Source: Limnomonas spitsbergensis (Eukaryota; Chlorophyta; Chlorophyceae; Chlamydomonadales). Taken from it: a DNA stretch of 64,000 nt. The position numbers and the translations under genes were made by a program. This document shows positions 1 through 15,000 of the stretch, piece by piece (the first letter of the stretch is position 1; each line of letters begins with the position of its first letter). The stretch spans positions 248,001 to 312,000 of the forward strand of contig JAYJMM010000036.1 in NCBI GenBank assembly GCA_037349105.1, written 5' to 3'. The notes below the pieces were generated by a model. That model was not told where the DNA came from. It did no database searches and saw only the letters and a list, made by a program, of their open reading frames with translations.

Positions 1-3000
1 ACGGATTATTGGCAGCGGCAAAATAGAGCTTTCAGTAGCTTTTGCTGACCCTGTCTGGCCCCACGGATTATTGACAGTGGCAGAATAGAGCTTTCAATAG
101 CTTTTGCTGACCTTGTATGGCCCCACGGATTTTTGGCAGCAGCAGAATTGAGCTTTCAGTAGCTTTTGCTGACCCTGTCTGAGTGCCCCACGGATTATTG
201 GCAGCGGCAGAATAGAGCTTTCAGTAGCTTTTGCTGACCTTGTCTGGCCCCACGGATTATTGGCAGCGGCAGAATAGAGCTTTCAGTAGCTTTTGCTGAC
301 CCTGTCTCAGTGCCCCCACGGATTATTGGCAGCGGCAGAATAGAGCTTTCAGTAGCGTTTGCTGACCCTGTCTGAGTGCCCCCATGGATTATTGGCTGCG
401 GCAGAATAGAGCTTTCAGTAGCTTTTGCTGACCTTGTCTGGCCCCACGGATTATTGGCAACGGCAGAAAAGAGCTTTCAGTAGCTTTTGCTGACCCTGTC
501 TGAGTGCCCCCACGGATTATTGGCAGCGGCAGAATAGAGCTTTCAGTAGCTTTTGCTGACCCTGTCTGGCCCCACGGATTATTGACAGCGGCAGAATAGA
601 GCTTTCAGTAGCTTTTGCTGACCCTGTCTGGCCCCACGGATTATTGGCAGCGGCAGAATAGAGCTTTCATTAGCTTTTGCTGACCCAGTCTGAGTGCCCC
701 CACGGATTATTGGCAGCGGCAGAATAGAGCTTTCAGTAGCTTTTGCTGACCATGTCTGGCCCCACGGATTATTGGCAGCGGCAGAATAGAGCCTTCAGTA
801 GCTTTTGCTGACCCTGTCTGCCCCCACGGATTATTGGCAGCGGCAGAATAGAGCTTTCAGTAGCTTTTGCTGACCCTGTCTGGCCCCACGGATTATTGGA
901 AGCGGCAGAATAGAACTTTCAGTAGCTTTTGCTGACCCTGTCTGAGAGCCCCCACTGATTATTGGCAGCGGCAGAATAGAGCTTTCAGTAGCTTTTGCTG
1001 ACCTTGTCTGGCCCCACGGATTATTGGCAACGGCAGAAAAGAGCTTTCAGTAGCTTTTGCTGACCCTGTCTGAGTGCCCCCACGGATTATTGGCAGCGGC
1101 AGAATAGAGCTTTCAGTAGCTTTTGCTGACCCTGTCTGGCCCCACGGATTATTGACAGCGGCAGAATAGAGCTTTCAGTAGCTTTTGCTGACCCTGTCTG
1201 GCCCCACGGATTATTGGCAGCGGCAGAATAGAGCTTTCATTAGCTTTTGCTGACCCAGTCTGAGTGCCCCCACGGATTATTGGCAGCGGCAGAATAGAGC
1301 TTTCAGTAGCTTTTGCTGACCATGTCTGGCCCCACGGATTATTGGCAGCGGCAGAATAGAGCCTTCAGTAGCTTTTGCTGACCCTGTCTGCCCCCACGGA
1401 TTATTGGCAGCGGCAGAATAGAGCTTTCAGTAGCTTTTGCTGACCCTGTCTGAGTGCCCCCACGGATTATTGGCAGCGGCAGAATAGAGCTTTCAGTAGC
1501 TGTTGCTGACCTTGTCTGGCCCCACGGATTATTGGCAACGGCAGAAAAGAGCTTTCAGTAGCTTTTGCTGACCCTGTCTGAGTGCCCCCACGGATTATTG
1601 GCAGCGGCAGAATAGAGCCTTCAGTAGCTTTTGCTGACCCTGTCTGCCCCCACGGATTATTGGCAGCGGCAGAATAGAGCTTTCAGTAGCTTTTGCTGAC
1701 CCTGTCTGGCCCCACGGATTATTGGAAGCGGCAAAATAGAACTTTCAGTAGCTTTTGCTGACCCTGTCTGAGAGCCCCCACTGATTATTGGCAGCGGCAG
1801 AATAGAGCTTTCAGTAGCTTTTGCTGACCCTGTCTGGCCCCACGGATTTTTTGGCAGCAGCAGAATAGAGCTTTCAGTAGCTTTTGCTGACCCTGTCTGA
1901 GTGCCCCCATGGATTATTGGCTGCGGCAGAATAGAGCTTTCAGTAGCTTTTGCTGACCCTGTCTGGCCCCACGAATTATTGGCAGCGGCAGAATAGAGCT
2001 TTCAGTAGCTTTTGCTGACCCTGTCTGAGTGCCCCCACGGATTATTGGCAGCGGCAGAATAGAGCTTTCAGTAGCTTTTGCTGACCCTGTCTGGCCCCAC
2101 GGATTATTGGCAGCGGCAGAATAGAGCTTTCAGTAGCTTTTGCTGACCCTGTCTGAGTGCCCCCACGGATTATTGGCAGCGGCAGAATAGAGCTTTCAGT
2201 AGCTTTTGCTGACCTTGTCTGAGTGCCCCCACGGATTATTGGCAGCGGCAGAATAGAGCTTTCAGTAGCTTTGCTGACCCTGTCTGAGTGCCCCCACGGA
2301 TTATTGGCAGCGGCAGAATAGAGCTTTCAGTTGCTTTTGCTGACCATGTCTGAGTGCTCCCACGGATTATTGGCAGCGGCAAAATAGAGCTTTCAGTAGC
2401 TTTTGCTGACCCTGTCTGGCCCCACGGATTATTGACAGTGGCAGAATAGAGCTTTCAATAGCTTTTGCTGACCTTGTCTGGCCCCACGGATTTTTGGCAG
2501 CAGCAGAATTGAGCTTTCAGTAGCTTTTGCTGACCCTGTCTGAGTGCCCCACGGATTATTGGCAGCGGCAGAATAGAGCTTTCAGTAGCTTTTGCTGACC
2601 CTGTCTGAGTGCCCCCATGGATTATTGGCTGCGGCAGAATAGAGCTTTCAGTAGCTTTTGCTGACCCTGTCTGGCCCCACGAATTATTGGCAGCGGCAGA
2701 ATAGAGCTTTCAGTAGCTTTTGCTGACCCTGTCTGAGTGCCCCCACGGATTATTGGCAGCGGCAGAATAGAGCTTTCAGTAGCTTTTGCTGACCCTGTCT
2801 GGCCCCACGGATTATTGGCAGCGGCAGAATAGAGCTTTCAGTAGCTTTTGCTGACCCTGTCTGAGTGCCCCCACGGATTATTGGCAGCGGCAGAATAGAG
2901 CTTTCAGTAGCTTTTGCTGACCCTGTCTGAGTGCCCCCACGGATTATTGGCAGCGGCAGAATAGAGCTTTCAGTAGCTTTGCTGACCCTGTCTGAGTGCC

Positions 3001-6000
3001 CCCACGGATTATTGGCAGCGGCAGAATAGAGCTTTCAGTTGCTTTTGCTGACCATGTCTGAGTGCTCCCACGGATTATTGGCAGCGGCAAAATAGAGCTT
3101 TCAGTAGCTTTTGCTGACCCTGTCTGGCCCCACGGATTATTGACAGTGGCAGAATAGAGCTTTCAATAGCTTTTGCTGACCTTGTCTGGCCCCACGGATT
3201 ATGGCAGCAGCAGAATTGAGCTTTCAGTAGCTTTTGCTGACCCTGTCTGAGTGCCCCACGGATTATTGGCAGCGGCAGAATAGAGCTTTCAGTAGCTTTT
3301 GCTGACCTTGTCTGGCCCCACGGATTATTGGCAGCGGCAGAATAGAGCTTTCAGTAGCTTTTGCTGACCCTGTCTGGCCCCACGGATTATTGGCAGCGGC
3401 AGAATTGAGCTTTCAGTAGGTTTTGCTGACCCTGTCTGAGTGCCCCACGGATTATTGGCAGCGGCAGAATAGAGCTTTCAGTAGCTTTTGCTGACCTTGT
3501 CTGGCCCCACGGATTATTGGCAACGGCAGAAAAGAGCTTTCAGTAGCTTTTGCTGACCCTGTCTGAGTGCCCCCACGGATTATTGGCAGCGGCAGAATAG
3601 AGCTTTCAGTAGCTTTTGCTGACCCTGTCTGGCCCCACGGATTATTGACAGCGGCAGAATAGAGCTTTCAGTAGCTTTTGCTGACCCTGTCTGGCCCCAC
3701 GGATTATTGGCAGCGGCAGAATAGAGCTTTCATTAGCTTTTGCTGACCCAGTCTGAGTGCCCCCACGGATTATTGGCAGCGGCAGAATAGAGCTTTCAGT
3801 AGCTTTTGCTGACCATGTCTGGCCCCACGGATTATTGGCAGCGGCAGAATAGAGCCTTCAGTAGCTTTTGCTGACCCTGTCTGCCCCCACGGATTATTGG
3901 CAGCGGCAGAATAGAGCTTTCAGTAGCTTTTGCTGACCCTGTCTGGCCCCACGGATTATTGGAAGCGGCAGAATAGAACTTTCAGTAGCTTTTGCTGACC
4001 CTGTCTGAGAGCCCCCACTGATTATTGGCAGCGGCAGAATAGAGCTTTCAGTAGCTTTTGCTGAACTTGTCTGGCCCCACGGATTATTGGCAGCGGCAGA
4101 ATAGAGCTTTCAGTAGCTTTTGCTGACCCTGTCTGAGTGCCCCCACGGATTATTGGCAGCGGCAGAATAGAGCTTTCAGTAGCTTTTGCTGACCCTGTCT
4201 GGCCCCACGGATTATTGACAGCGGCAGAATAGAGCTTTCGGTAGCTTTTGCTGACCCTGTCTGAGTGCCCCCACGGATTATTGGCAGCGGCAGAATAGAG
4301 CTTTCAGTAGCTTTTGCTGACCTTGTCTGAGTGCCCCCACGGATTATTGGCAGCGGCAGAATAGAGCTTTCAGTAGCTTTTGCTGACCCTGTCTGGCCCC
4401 ACGGATTATTGGCAGCGGCAGAATAGAGCTTTCAGTAGCTTTTGCTGACCCTGTCTGGCCCCACGGATTATTGGCAGCGGCAGAATAGAGCTTTCAGTAG
4501 CTTTTGCTGACCCTGTCTGAGTGCCCCCACGGATTATTGGCAGCGGCAGAATAGAGCTTTCAATAGCTTTTGCTGACCCTGTCTGGCCCCACGGATTTTT
4601 TTGGCAGCGGCAGAATAGAGCTTTCAGTAGCTTTGCTGATCCTGTCTGAGTGCCACCACGGATTATTGGCAGCGGCAGAATAGAGCTTTCAGTAGCGTTT
4701 GCTGACCTTGTCTTGCCCCACGGATTATTGGCAGCGGCAGAATAGAGCTTTCAGTAGCTTTTGCTGACCCTGTCTGAGTGCCCCCACGGATTATTGGCAG
4801 CGGCAGAATAGAGCTTTCAGTAGCTTTTGCTGACCCTGTCTGGCCCCACGGATTATTGACAGCGGCAGAATAGAGCTTTCAGTAGCTTTTGCTGACCCTG
4901 TCTGGCCCCACGGATTATTGGCAGCGGCAGAATAGAGCTTTCATTAGCTTTTGCTGACCCTGTCTGAGTGCCCCCACGGATTATTGGCAGCGGCAGAATA
5001 GAGCTTTCAGTAGCTTTGCTGACCATGTCTGGCCCCACGGATTATTGGCAGCGGCAGAATAGAGCCTTCAGTAGCTTTTGCTGACCCTGTCTGCCCCCAC
5101 GGATTATTGGCAGCGGCAGAATAGAGCTTTCAGTAGCTTTTGCTGACCCTGTCTGGCCCCACGGATTATTGGAAGCGGCAGAATAGAACTTTCAGTAGCT
5201 TTTGCTGACCCTGTCTGAGAGCCCCCACTGATTATTGGCAGCGGCAGAATAGAGCTTTCAGTAGCTTTTGCTGACCCTGTCTGGCCCCACGGATTTTTTG
5301 GCAGCAGCAGAATAGAGCTTTCAGTAGCTTTTGCTGACCCTGTCTGAGTGCCCCCATGGATTATTGGCTGCGGCAGAATAGAGCTTTCAGTAGCTTTTGC
5401 TGACCCTGTCTGGCCCCACGAATTATTGGCAGCGGCAGAATAGAGCTTTCAGTAGCTTTTGCTGACCCTGTCTGAGTGCCCCCACGGATTATTGGCAGCG
5501 GCAGAATAGAGCTTTCAGTAGCTTTTGCTGACCCTGTCTGGCCCCACGGATTTTTTGGCAGCGGCAGAATAGAGCTTTCAGTAGCTTTTGCTGACCCTGT
5601 CTGAGTGCCCCTACGGTTTATTGGCAGCGGCAGAATAGAGCTTTCAGTAGCTTTTGCTCACCCTGTCTGAGTGCCCCCACGGATTATTGGCAGCGGCAGA
5701 ATAGAGCTTTCAGTAGCTTTGCTGACCCTGTCTGAGTGCCCCCACGGATTATTGGCAGCGGCAGAATAGAGCTTTCAGTTGCTTTTGCTGACCATGTCTG
5801 AGTGCTCCCACGGATTATTGGCAGCGGCAAAATAGAGCTTTCAGTAGCTTTTGCTGACCCTGTCTGGCCCCACGGATTATTGGCAGCGGTAGAATAGAGC
5901 TTTCAATAGCTTTTGCTGACCTTGTCTGGCCCCACGGATTTTTGGCAGCAGCAGAATAGAGCTTTCAGTAGCTTTTGCTGACCCTGTCTGAGTGCCCCAC

Positions 6001-9000
6001 GGATTATTGGCAGCGGCAGAATAGAGCTTTCAGTAGCTTTTGCTGACCTTGTCTGGCCCCACGGATTATTGGCAGCGGCAGAATAGAGCTTTCAGTACCT
6101 TTTGCTCACCCTGTCTCAGTGCCCCCACGGATTATTGGCAGCGGCAGAATAGAGCTTTCAGTAGCTTTTGCTGACCCTGTCTGAGTGCCCCCATGGATTA
6201 TTGGCTGCGGCAGAATAGAGCTTTCAGTAGCTTTTGCTGACTTTGTCTGGCCCCACGAATTATTGGCAGCGGCAGAATAGAGCTTTCAGTATCTTTTGCT
6301 GACCCTGTCTGAGTGCCCCCACGGATTATTGGCAGCGGCAGAATAGAGCTTTCAGTAGCTTTTGCTGACCCTGTCTGGCCCCACGGATTTTTTGGCAGCG
6401 GCAGAATAGAGCTTTCAGTAGCTTTTGCTGACCCTGTCTGAGTGCCCCTACGGTTTATTGGCAGCGGCAGAATAGAGCTTTCAGTAGCTTTTGCTGACCC
6501 TGTCTGGCCCCACGGATTATTGGCAGCGGCAGAATAGAGCTTTCAGTAGCTTTGCTGACCCTGTCTGAGTGCCCCCACGGATTATTGGCAGCGGCAGAAT
6601 AGAGCTTTCAGTTGCTTTTGCTGACCATGTCTGAGTGCTCCCACGGATTATTGGCAGCGGCAAAATAGAGCTTTCAGTAGCTTTTGCTGACCCTGTCTGG
6701 CCCCACGGATTATTGGCAGCGGCAGAATAGAGCTTTCAATAGCTTTTGCTGACCTTGTCTGGCCCCACGGATTTTTGGCAGCAGCAGAATAGAGCATTCA
6801 GTAGCTTTTGCTGACCCTGTCTGAGTGCCCCACGGATTATTGGCAGCGGCAGAATAGAGCTTTCAGTAGCTTTTGCTGACCTTGTCTGGCCCCACGGATT
6901 ATTGGCAGCGGCAGAATAGAGCTTTCAGTAGCTTTTGCTGACCCTGTCTGAGTGCCCCTACGGTTTATTGGCAGCGGCAGAATAGAGCTTTCAGTAGCTT
7001 TTGCTCACCCTGTCTGAGTGCCCCCACGGATTATTGGCAGCGGCAGAATAGAGCTTTCAGTAGCTTTTGCTGACCCTGTCTGAGTGCCCCCACGGATTAT
7101 TGGCAGCGGCAGAATAGAGCTTTCAGTAGCTTTTGCTGACCCTGTCTGGCCCCACGGATTATTGGCAGCGGCAGAATAGAGCTTTCAGTAGCGTTTGCTG
7201 ACCCTGTCTGGCCCCACGGATTATTGGCAGCGGCAGAATAGAGCTTTCAATAGCTTTTGCTGACCCTGTCTGGCCCCACGGATTATTGGAAGCGGCAGAA
7301 TAGAGCTTTCAGTAGCTTTTGCTGACCCTGTCTGAGAGCCCCCACTGATTATTGGCAGCGGCAGAATAGAGCTTTCAGTAGCTTTTGCTGACCCTGTCTG
7401 GCCCCACGGATTTTTTGGCAGCAGCAGAATAGAGCTTTCAGTAGCTTTTGCTGACCCTGTCTGAGTGCCCCCATGGATTATTGGCTGCGGCAGAATATAG
7501 CTTTCAGTAGCTTTTGCTGACCCTGTCTGAGTGCCCCCACGGATTATTGACAGCGGCAGAATAGAGCTTTCAGTAGCTTTTGCTCACCCTGTCTGAGTGC
7601 CCCCACGGATTATTGGCAGCGGCAGAATAGAGCTTTCAGTAGCTTTTGCTGACCCTGTCTGGCCCCACGGATTTTTTGGCAGCGGCAGAATAGAGCTTTC
7701 AGTAGCTTTTGCTGACCCTGTCTGAGTGCCCCCACGGTTTATTGGCAGCGGCAGAATAGAGCTTTCAGTAGCTTTTGCTGACCCTGTCTGGCCCCACGGA
7801 TTATTGGTAGCGGCAGAATAGAGCTTTCAGTAGCTTTGCTGACCCTGTCTGAGTGCCCCCACGGATTATTGGCAGCGGCAGAAAAGAGCTTTCAGTAGCT
7901 TTTGCTGACCCTGTCTGAGTGCCCCCACGGATTATTGGCAGCGGAAAAATAGAGCTTTCAGTAGCTTTTGCTGACCCTGCCTGGCCCCACGGATTATTGG
8001 CAGCGGCAGAATAGAGCTTTCAGTAGCTTTTGCTGACCTTGTCTGGCCTCACGGATTTTCGGCAGCAGCAGAATAGAGCTTTCAGTAGCTTTTGCTGACC
8101 CTGTCTGAGTGCCCCACGGATTATTGGCAGCGGCAGAATAGAGCTTTCAGTAGCTTTTGCTGACCCTGTCTGGCCCCACGGATTATTGGCAACGGCAGAA
8201 AAGAGCTTTCAGTAGCTTTTGCTGACCCTGTCTCAGTGCCCCCACGGATTATTGGCAGCGGCAGAAAAGAGCTTTCAGTAGCTTTTGCTGACCCTGTCTG
8301 AGTGCCCCCACGGATTATTGGCAGCGGAAAAATAGAGCTTTCAGTAGCTTTTGCTGACCTTGTCTGGCCCCACGGATTATTGGCAGCGGCAGAATAGAGC
8401 TTTCAGTACCTTTTGCTCACCCTGTCTCAGTGCCCCCACGGATTATTGGCAGCGGCAGAATAGAGCTTTCAGTAGCTTTTGCTGACCCTGTCTGAGTGCC
8501 CCCATGGATTATTGGCTGCGGCAGAATAGAGCTTTCAGTAGCTTTTGCTGACCCTGTCTGGCCCCACGAATTATTGGCAGCGGCAGAATAGAGCTTTCAG
8601 TATCTTTTGCTGACCCTGTCTGAGTGCCCCCACGGATTATTGGCAGCGGCAGAATAGAGCTTTCAGTAGCTTTTGCTGACCCTGTCTGGCCCCACGGATT
8701 TTTTGGCAGCGGCAGAATAGAGCTTTCAGTAGCTTTTGCTGACCCTGTCTGAGTGCCCCTACGGTTTATTGGCAGCGGCAGAATAGAGCTTTCAGTAGCT
8801 TTTGCTGACCCTGTCTGGCCCCACGGATTATTGGCAGCGGCAGAATAGAGCTTTCAGTAGCTTTGCTGACCCTGTCTGAGTGCCCCCACGGATTATTGGC
8901 AGCGGCAGAATAGAGCTTTCAGTTGCTTTTGCTGACCATGTCTGAGTGCTCCCACGGATTATTGGCAGCGGCAAAATAGAGCTTTCAGTAGCTTTTGCTG

Positions 9001-12000
9001 ACCCTGTCTGGCCCCACGGATTATTGGCAGCGGCAGAATAGAGCTTTCAATAGCTTTTGCTGACCTTGTCTGGCCCCACGGATTTTTGGCAGCAGCAGAA
9101 TAGAGCATTCAGTAGCTTTTGCTGACCCTGTCTGAGTGCCCCACGGATTATTGGCAGCGGCAGAATAGAGCTTTCAGTAGCTTTTGCTGACCTTGTCTGG
9201 CCCCACGGATTATTGGCAGCGGCAGAATAGAGCTTTCAGTAGCTTTTGCTGACCCTGTCTGAGTGCCCCCACGGATTATTGGCAGCGGCAGAATAGAGCT
9301 TTCAGTAGCTTTTGCTGACCATGTCTGGCCCCACGGATTATTGGCAGCGGCAGAATAGAGCTTTCAGTAGCTTTTGCTGACCCTGTCTGAGTGCCCCCAC
9401 GGATTATTGGCAGCGGCAGAATAGAGCTTTCAGTAGCTTTTGCTGACCCTGTCTGGCCCCACGGATTATTGGCAGCGGCAGAATAGAGCTTTCAGTAGCG
9501 TTTGCTGACCCTGTCTGGCCCCACGGATTATTGGCAGCGGCAGAATAGAGCTTTCAATAGCTTTTGCTGACCCTGTCTGGCCCCACGGATTATTGGAAGC
9601 GGCAGAATAGAGCTTTCAGTAGCTTTTGCTGACCCTGTCTGAGAGCCCCCACTGATTATTGGCAGCGGCAGAATAGAGCTTTCAGTAGCTTTTGCTGACC
9701 CTGTCTGGCCCCACGGATTTTTTGGCAGCAGCAGAATAGAGCTTTCAGTAGCTTTTGCTGACCCTGTCTGAGTGCCCCCATGGATTATTGGCTGCGGCAG
9801 AATATAGCTTTCAGTAGCTTTTGCTGACCCTGTCTGAGTGCCCCCACGGATTATTGACAGCGGCAGAATAGAGCTTTCAGTAGCTTTTGCTCACCCTGTC
9901 TGAGTGCCCCCACGGATTATTGGCAGCGGCAGAATAGAGCTTTCAGTAGCTTTTGCTGACCCTGTCTGGCCCCACGGATTTTTTGGCAGCGGCAGAATAG
10001 AGCTTTCAGTAGCTTTTGCTGACCCTGTCTGAGTGCCCCCACGGTTTATTGGCAGCGGCAGAATAGAGCTTTCAGTAGCTTTTGCTGACCCTGTCTGGCC
10101 CCACGGATTATTGGTAGCGGCAGAATAGAGCTTTCAGTAGCTTTGCTGACCCTGTCTGAGTGCCCCCACGGATTATTGGCAGCGGCAGAAAAGAGCTTTC
10201 AGTAGCTTTTGCTGACCCTGTCTGAGTGCCCCCACGGATTATTGGCAGCGGAAAAATAGAGCTTTCAGTAGCTTTTGCTGACCCTGCCTGGCCCCACGGA
10301 TTATTGGCAGCGGCAGAATAGAGCTTTCAGTAGCTTTTGCTGACCTTGTCTGGCCTCACGGATTTTCGGCAGCAGCAGAATAGAGCTTTCAGTAGCTTTT
10401 GCTGACCCTGTCTGAGTGCCCCACGGATTATTGGCAGCGGCAGAATAGAGCTTTCAGTAGCTTTTGCTGACCCTGTCTGGCCCCACGGATTATTGGCAAC
10501 GGCAGAATAGAGCTTTCAGTAGCTTTTGCTGACCCTGTCTCAGTGCCCCCACGGATTATTGGCAGCGGCAGAATAGAGCTTTCAGTAGCTTTTGCTGACC
10601 CTGTCTGAGTGCCCCCACGGATTATTGGCAGCGGCAGAATAGAGCTTTCAGTAGCTTTTGCTGACCCTGTCTGGCCCCACGGATTATTGGCAGCGGCAGA
10701 ATAGAGCTTTCAGTAGCTTTTGCTGACCCTGTCTGAGTGCCCCCACGGATTATTGGCAGCGGCAGAATAGAGCTTTCAGTAGCTTTTGCTGACCCTGTCT
10801 GGCCCCACGGATTATTGGCAGCGGCAGAATAGAGCTTTCAGTAGCGTTTGCTGACCCTGTCTGAGTGCCCCCACGGATTATTGGCAGCGGCAGAATAGAG
10901 CTTTCAGTAGCTTTTGCTGACCCTGTCTGGCCCCACGGATTTTTTGGCAGCGGCAGAATAGAGCTTTCAGTAGCTTTTGCTGACCCTGTCTGAGTGCCCC
11001 TACGGTTTATTGGCAGCGGCAGAATAGAGCTTTCAGTAGCTTTTGCTCACCCTGTCTGAGTGCCCCCACGGATTATTGGCAGCGGCAGAATAGAGCTTTC
11101 AGTAGCTTTGCTGACCCTGTCTGAGTGCCCCCACGGATTATTGGCAGCGGCAGAATAGAGCTTTCAGTTGCTTTTGCTGACCATGTCTGAGTGCTCCCAC
11201 GGATTATTGGCAGCGGCAAAATAGAGCTTTCAGTAGCTTTTGCTGACCCTGTCTGGCCCCACGGATTATTGGCAGCGGTAGAATAGAGCTTTCAATAGCT
11301 TTTGCTGACCTTGTCTGGCCCCACGGATCTTTGGCAGCAGCAGAATAGAGCTTTCAGTAGCTTTTGCTGACCCTGTCTGAGTGCCCCACGGATTATTGGC
11401 AGCGGCAGAATAGAGCTTTCAGTAGCTTTTGCTGACCTTGTCTGGCCCCACGGATTATTGGCAGCGGCAGAATAGAGCTTTCAGTACCTTTTGCTCACCC
11501 TGTCTCAGTGCCCCCACGGATTATTGGCAGCGGCAGAATAGAGCTTTCAGTAGCTTTTGCTGACCCTGTCTGAGTGCCCCCATGGATTATTGGCTGCGGC
11601 AGAATAGAGCTTTCAGTAGCTTTTGCTGACTTTGTCTGGCCCCACGAATTATTGGCAGCGGCAGAATAGAGCTTTCAGTATCTTTTGCTGACCCTGTCTG
11701 AGTGCCCCCACGGATTATTGGCAGCGGCAGAATAGAGCTTTCAGTAGCTTTTGCTGACCCTGTCTGGCCCCACGGATTTTTTGGCAGCGGCAGAATAGAG
11801 CTTTCAGTAGCTTTTGCTGACCCTGTCTGAGTGCCCCTACGGTTTATTGGCAGCGGCAGAATAGAGCTTTCAGTAGCTTTTGCTGACCCTGTCTGGCCCC
11901 ACGGATTATTGGCAGCGGCAGAATAGAGCTTTCAGTAGCTTTGCTGACCCTGTCTGAGTGCCCCCACGGATTATTGGCAGCGGCAGAATAGAGCTTTCAG

Positions 12001-15000
12001 TTGCTTTTGCTGACCATGTCTGAGTGCTCCCACGGATTATTGGCAGCGGCAAAATAGAGCTTTCAGTAGCTTTTGCTGACCCTGTCTGGCCCCACGGATT
12101 ATTGGCAGCGGCAGAATAGAGCTTTCAATAGCTTTTGCTGACCTTGTCTGGCCCCACGGATTTTTGGCAGCAGCAGAATAGAGCATTCAGTAGCTTTTGC
12201 TGACCCTGTCTGAGTGCCCCACGGATTATTGGCAGCGGCAGAATAGAGCTTTCAGTAGCTTTTGCTGACCTTGTCTGGCCCCACGGATTATTGGCAGCGG
12301 CAGAATAGAGCTTTCAGTAGCTTTTGCTGACCCTGTCTGAGTGCCCCCACGGATTATTGGCAGCGGCAGAATAGAGCTTTCAGTAGCTTTTGCTGACCAT
12401 GTCTGGCCCCACGGATTATTGGCAGCGGCAGAATAGAGCTTTCAGTAGCTTTTGCTGACCCTGTCTGAGTGCCCCCACGGATTATTGGCAGCGGCAGAAT
12501 AGAGCTTTCAGTAGCTTTTGCTGACCCTGTCTGGCCCCACGGATTATTGGCAGCGGCAGAATAGAGCTTTCAGTAGCTTTTGCTGACCCTGTCTGGCCCC
12601 ACGGATTTTTTGGCAGCGGCAGAATAGAGCTTTCAGTAGCTTTTGCTGACCCTGTCTGAGTGCCCCTACGGTTTATCGGCAGCGGCAGAATAGAGCTTTC
12701 AGTAGCTTTTGCTGACCCTGTCTGGCCCCACGGATTATTGGCAGCGGCAGAATAGAGCTTTCAGTAGCTTTGCTGACCCTGTCTGAGTGCCCCCACGGAT
12801 TATTGGCAGCGGCAGAATAGAGCTTTCAGTTGCTTTTGCTGACCATGTCTGAGTGCTCCCACGGATTATTGGCAGCGGCAAAATAGAGCTTTCAGTAGCT
12901 TTTGCTGACCCTGTCTGGCCCCACGGATTATTGGCAGCGGCAGAATAGAGCTTTCAGTAGCTTTTGCTGACCTTGTCTGGCCCCACGGATTATTGGCAGC
13001 GGCAGAATAGAGCTTTCAGTAGCTTTTGCTGACCCTGTCTGAGTGCCCCCACGGATTATTGGCAGCGGCAGAATAGAGCTTTCAGTAGCTTTTGCTGACC
13101 ATGTCTGGCCCCACGGATTATTGGCAGCGGCAGAATAGAGCTTTCAGTAGCTTTTGCTGACCCTGTCTGAGTGCCCCCACGGATTATTGGCAGCGGCAGA
13201 ATAGAGCTTTCAGTAGCTTTTGCTGACCCTGTCTGGCCCCACGGATTATTGGCAGCGGCAGAATAGAGCTTTCAGTAGCTTTTGCTGACCTTGTCTGGCC
13301 TCACGGATTTTCGGCAGCAGCAGAATAGAGCTTTCAGTAGCTTTTGCTGACCCTGTCTGAGTGCCCCACGGATTATTGGCAGCGGCAGAATAGAGCTTTC
13401 AGTAGCTTTTGCTGACCCTGTCTGGCCCCACGGATTATTGGCAACGGCAGAAAAGAGCTTTCAGTAGCTTTTGCTGACCCTGTCTCAGTGCCCCCACGGA
13501 TTATTGGCAGCGGCAGAATAGAGCTTTCAGTAGCTTTTGCTGACCCTGTCTGAGTGCCCCCACGGATTATTGGCAGCGGCAGAATAGAGCTTTCAGTAGC
13601 TTTTGCTGACCCTGTCTGGCCCCACGGATTATTGGCAGCGGCAGAATAGAGCTTTCAGTAGCTTTTGCTGACCCTGTCTGAGTGCCCCCACGGATTATTG
13701 GCAGCGGCAGAATAGAGCTTTCAGTAGCTTTTGCTGACCCTGTCTGGCCCCACGGATTATTGGCAGCGGCAGAATAGAGCTTTCAGTAGCGTTTGCTGAC
13801 CCTGTCTGAGTGCCCCCACGGATTATTGGCAGCGGCAGAATAGAGCTTTCAGTAGCTTTTGCTGACCCTGTCTGGCCCCACGGATTTTTTGGCAGCGGCA
13901 GAATAGAGCTTTCAGTAGCTTTTGCTGACCCTGTCTGAGTGCCCCTACGGTTTATTGGCAGCGGCAGAATAGAGCTTTCAGTAGCTTTTGCTCACCCTGT
14001 CTGAGTGCCCCCACGGATTATTGGCAGCGGCAGAATAGAGCTTTCAGTAGCTTTGCTGACCCTGTCTGAGTGCCCCCACGGATTATTGGCAGCGGCAGAA
14101 TAGAGCTTTCAGTTGCTTTTGCTGACCATGTCTGAGTGCTCCCACGGATTATTGGCAGCGGCAAAATAGAGCTTTCAGTAGCTTTTGCTGACCCTGTCTG
14201 GCCCCACGGATTATTGGCAGCGGTAGAATAGAGCTTTCAATAGCTTTTGCTGACCTTGTCTGGCCCCACGGATTTTTGGCAGCAGCAGAATAGAGCTTTC
14301 AGTAGCTTTTGCTGACCCTGTCTGAGTGCCCCACGGATTATTGGCAGCGGCAGAATAGAGCTTTCAGTAGCTTTTGCTGACCTTGTCTGGCCCCACGGAT
14401 TATTGGCAGCGGCAGAATAGAGCTTTCAGTACCTTTTGCTCACCCTGTCTCAGTGCCCCCACGGATTATTGGCAGCGGCAGAATAGAGCTTTCAGTAGCT
14501 TTTGCTGACCCTGTCTGAGTGCCCCCATGGATTATTGGCTGCGGCAGAATAGAGCTTTCAGTAGCTTTTGCTGACTTTGTCTGGCCCCACGAATTATTGG
14601 CAGCGGCAGAATAGAGCTTTCAGTATCTTTTGCTGACCCTGTCTGAGTGCCCCCACGGATTATTGGCAGCGGCAGAATAGAGCTTTCAGTAGCTTTTGCT
14701 GACCCTGTCTGGCCCCACGGATTTTTTGGCAGCGGCAGAATAGAGCTTTCAGTAGCTTTTGCTGACCCTGTCTGAGTGCCCCTACGGTTTATTGGCAGCG
14801 GCAGAATAGAGCTTTCAGTAGCTTTTGCTGACCCTGTCTGGCCCCACGGATTATTGGCAGCGGCAGAATAGAGCTTTCAGTAGCTTTGCTGACCCTGTCT
14901 GAGTGCCCCCACGGATTATTGGCAGCGGCAGAATAGAGCTTTCAGTTGCTTTTGCTGACCATGTCTGAGTGCTCCCACGGATTATTGGCAGCGGCAAAAT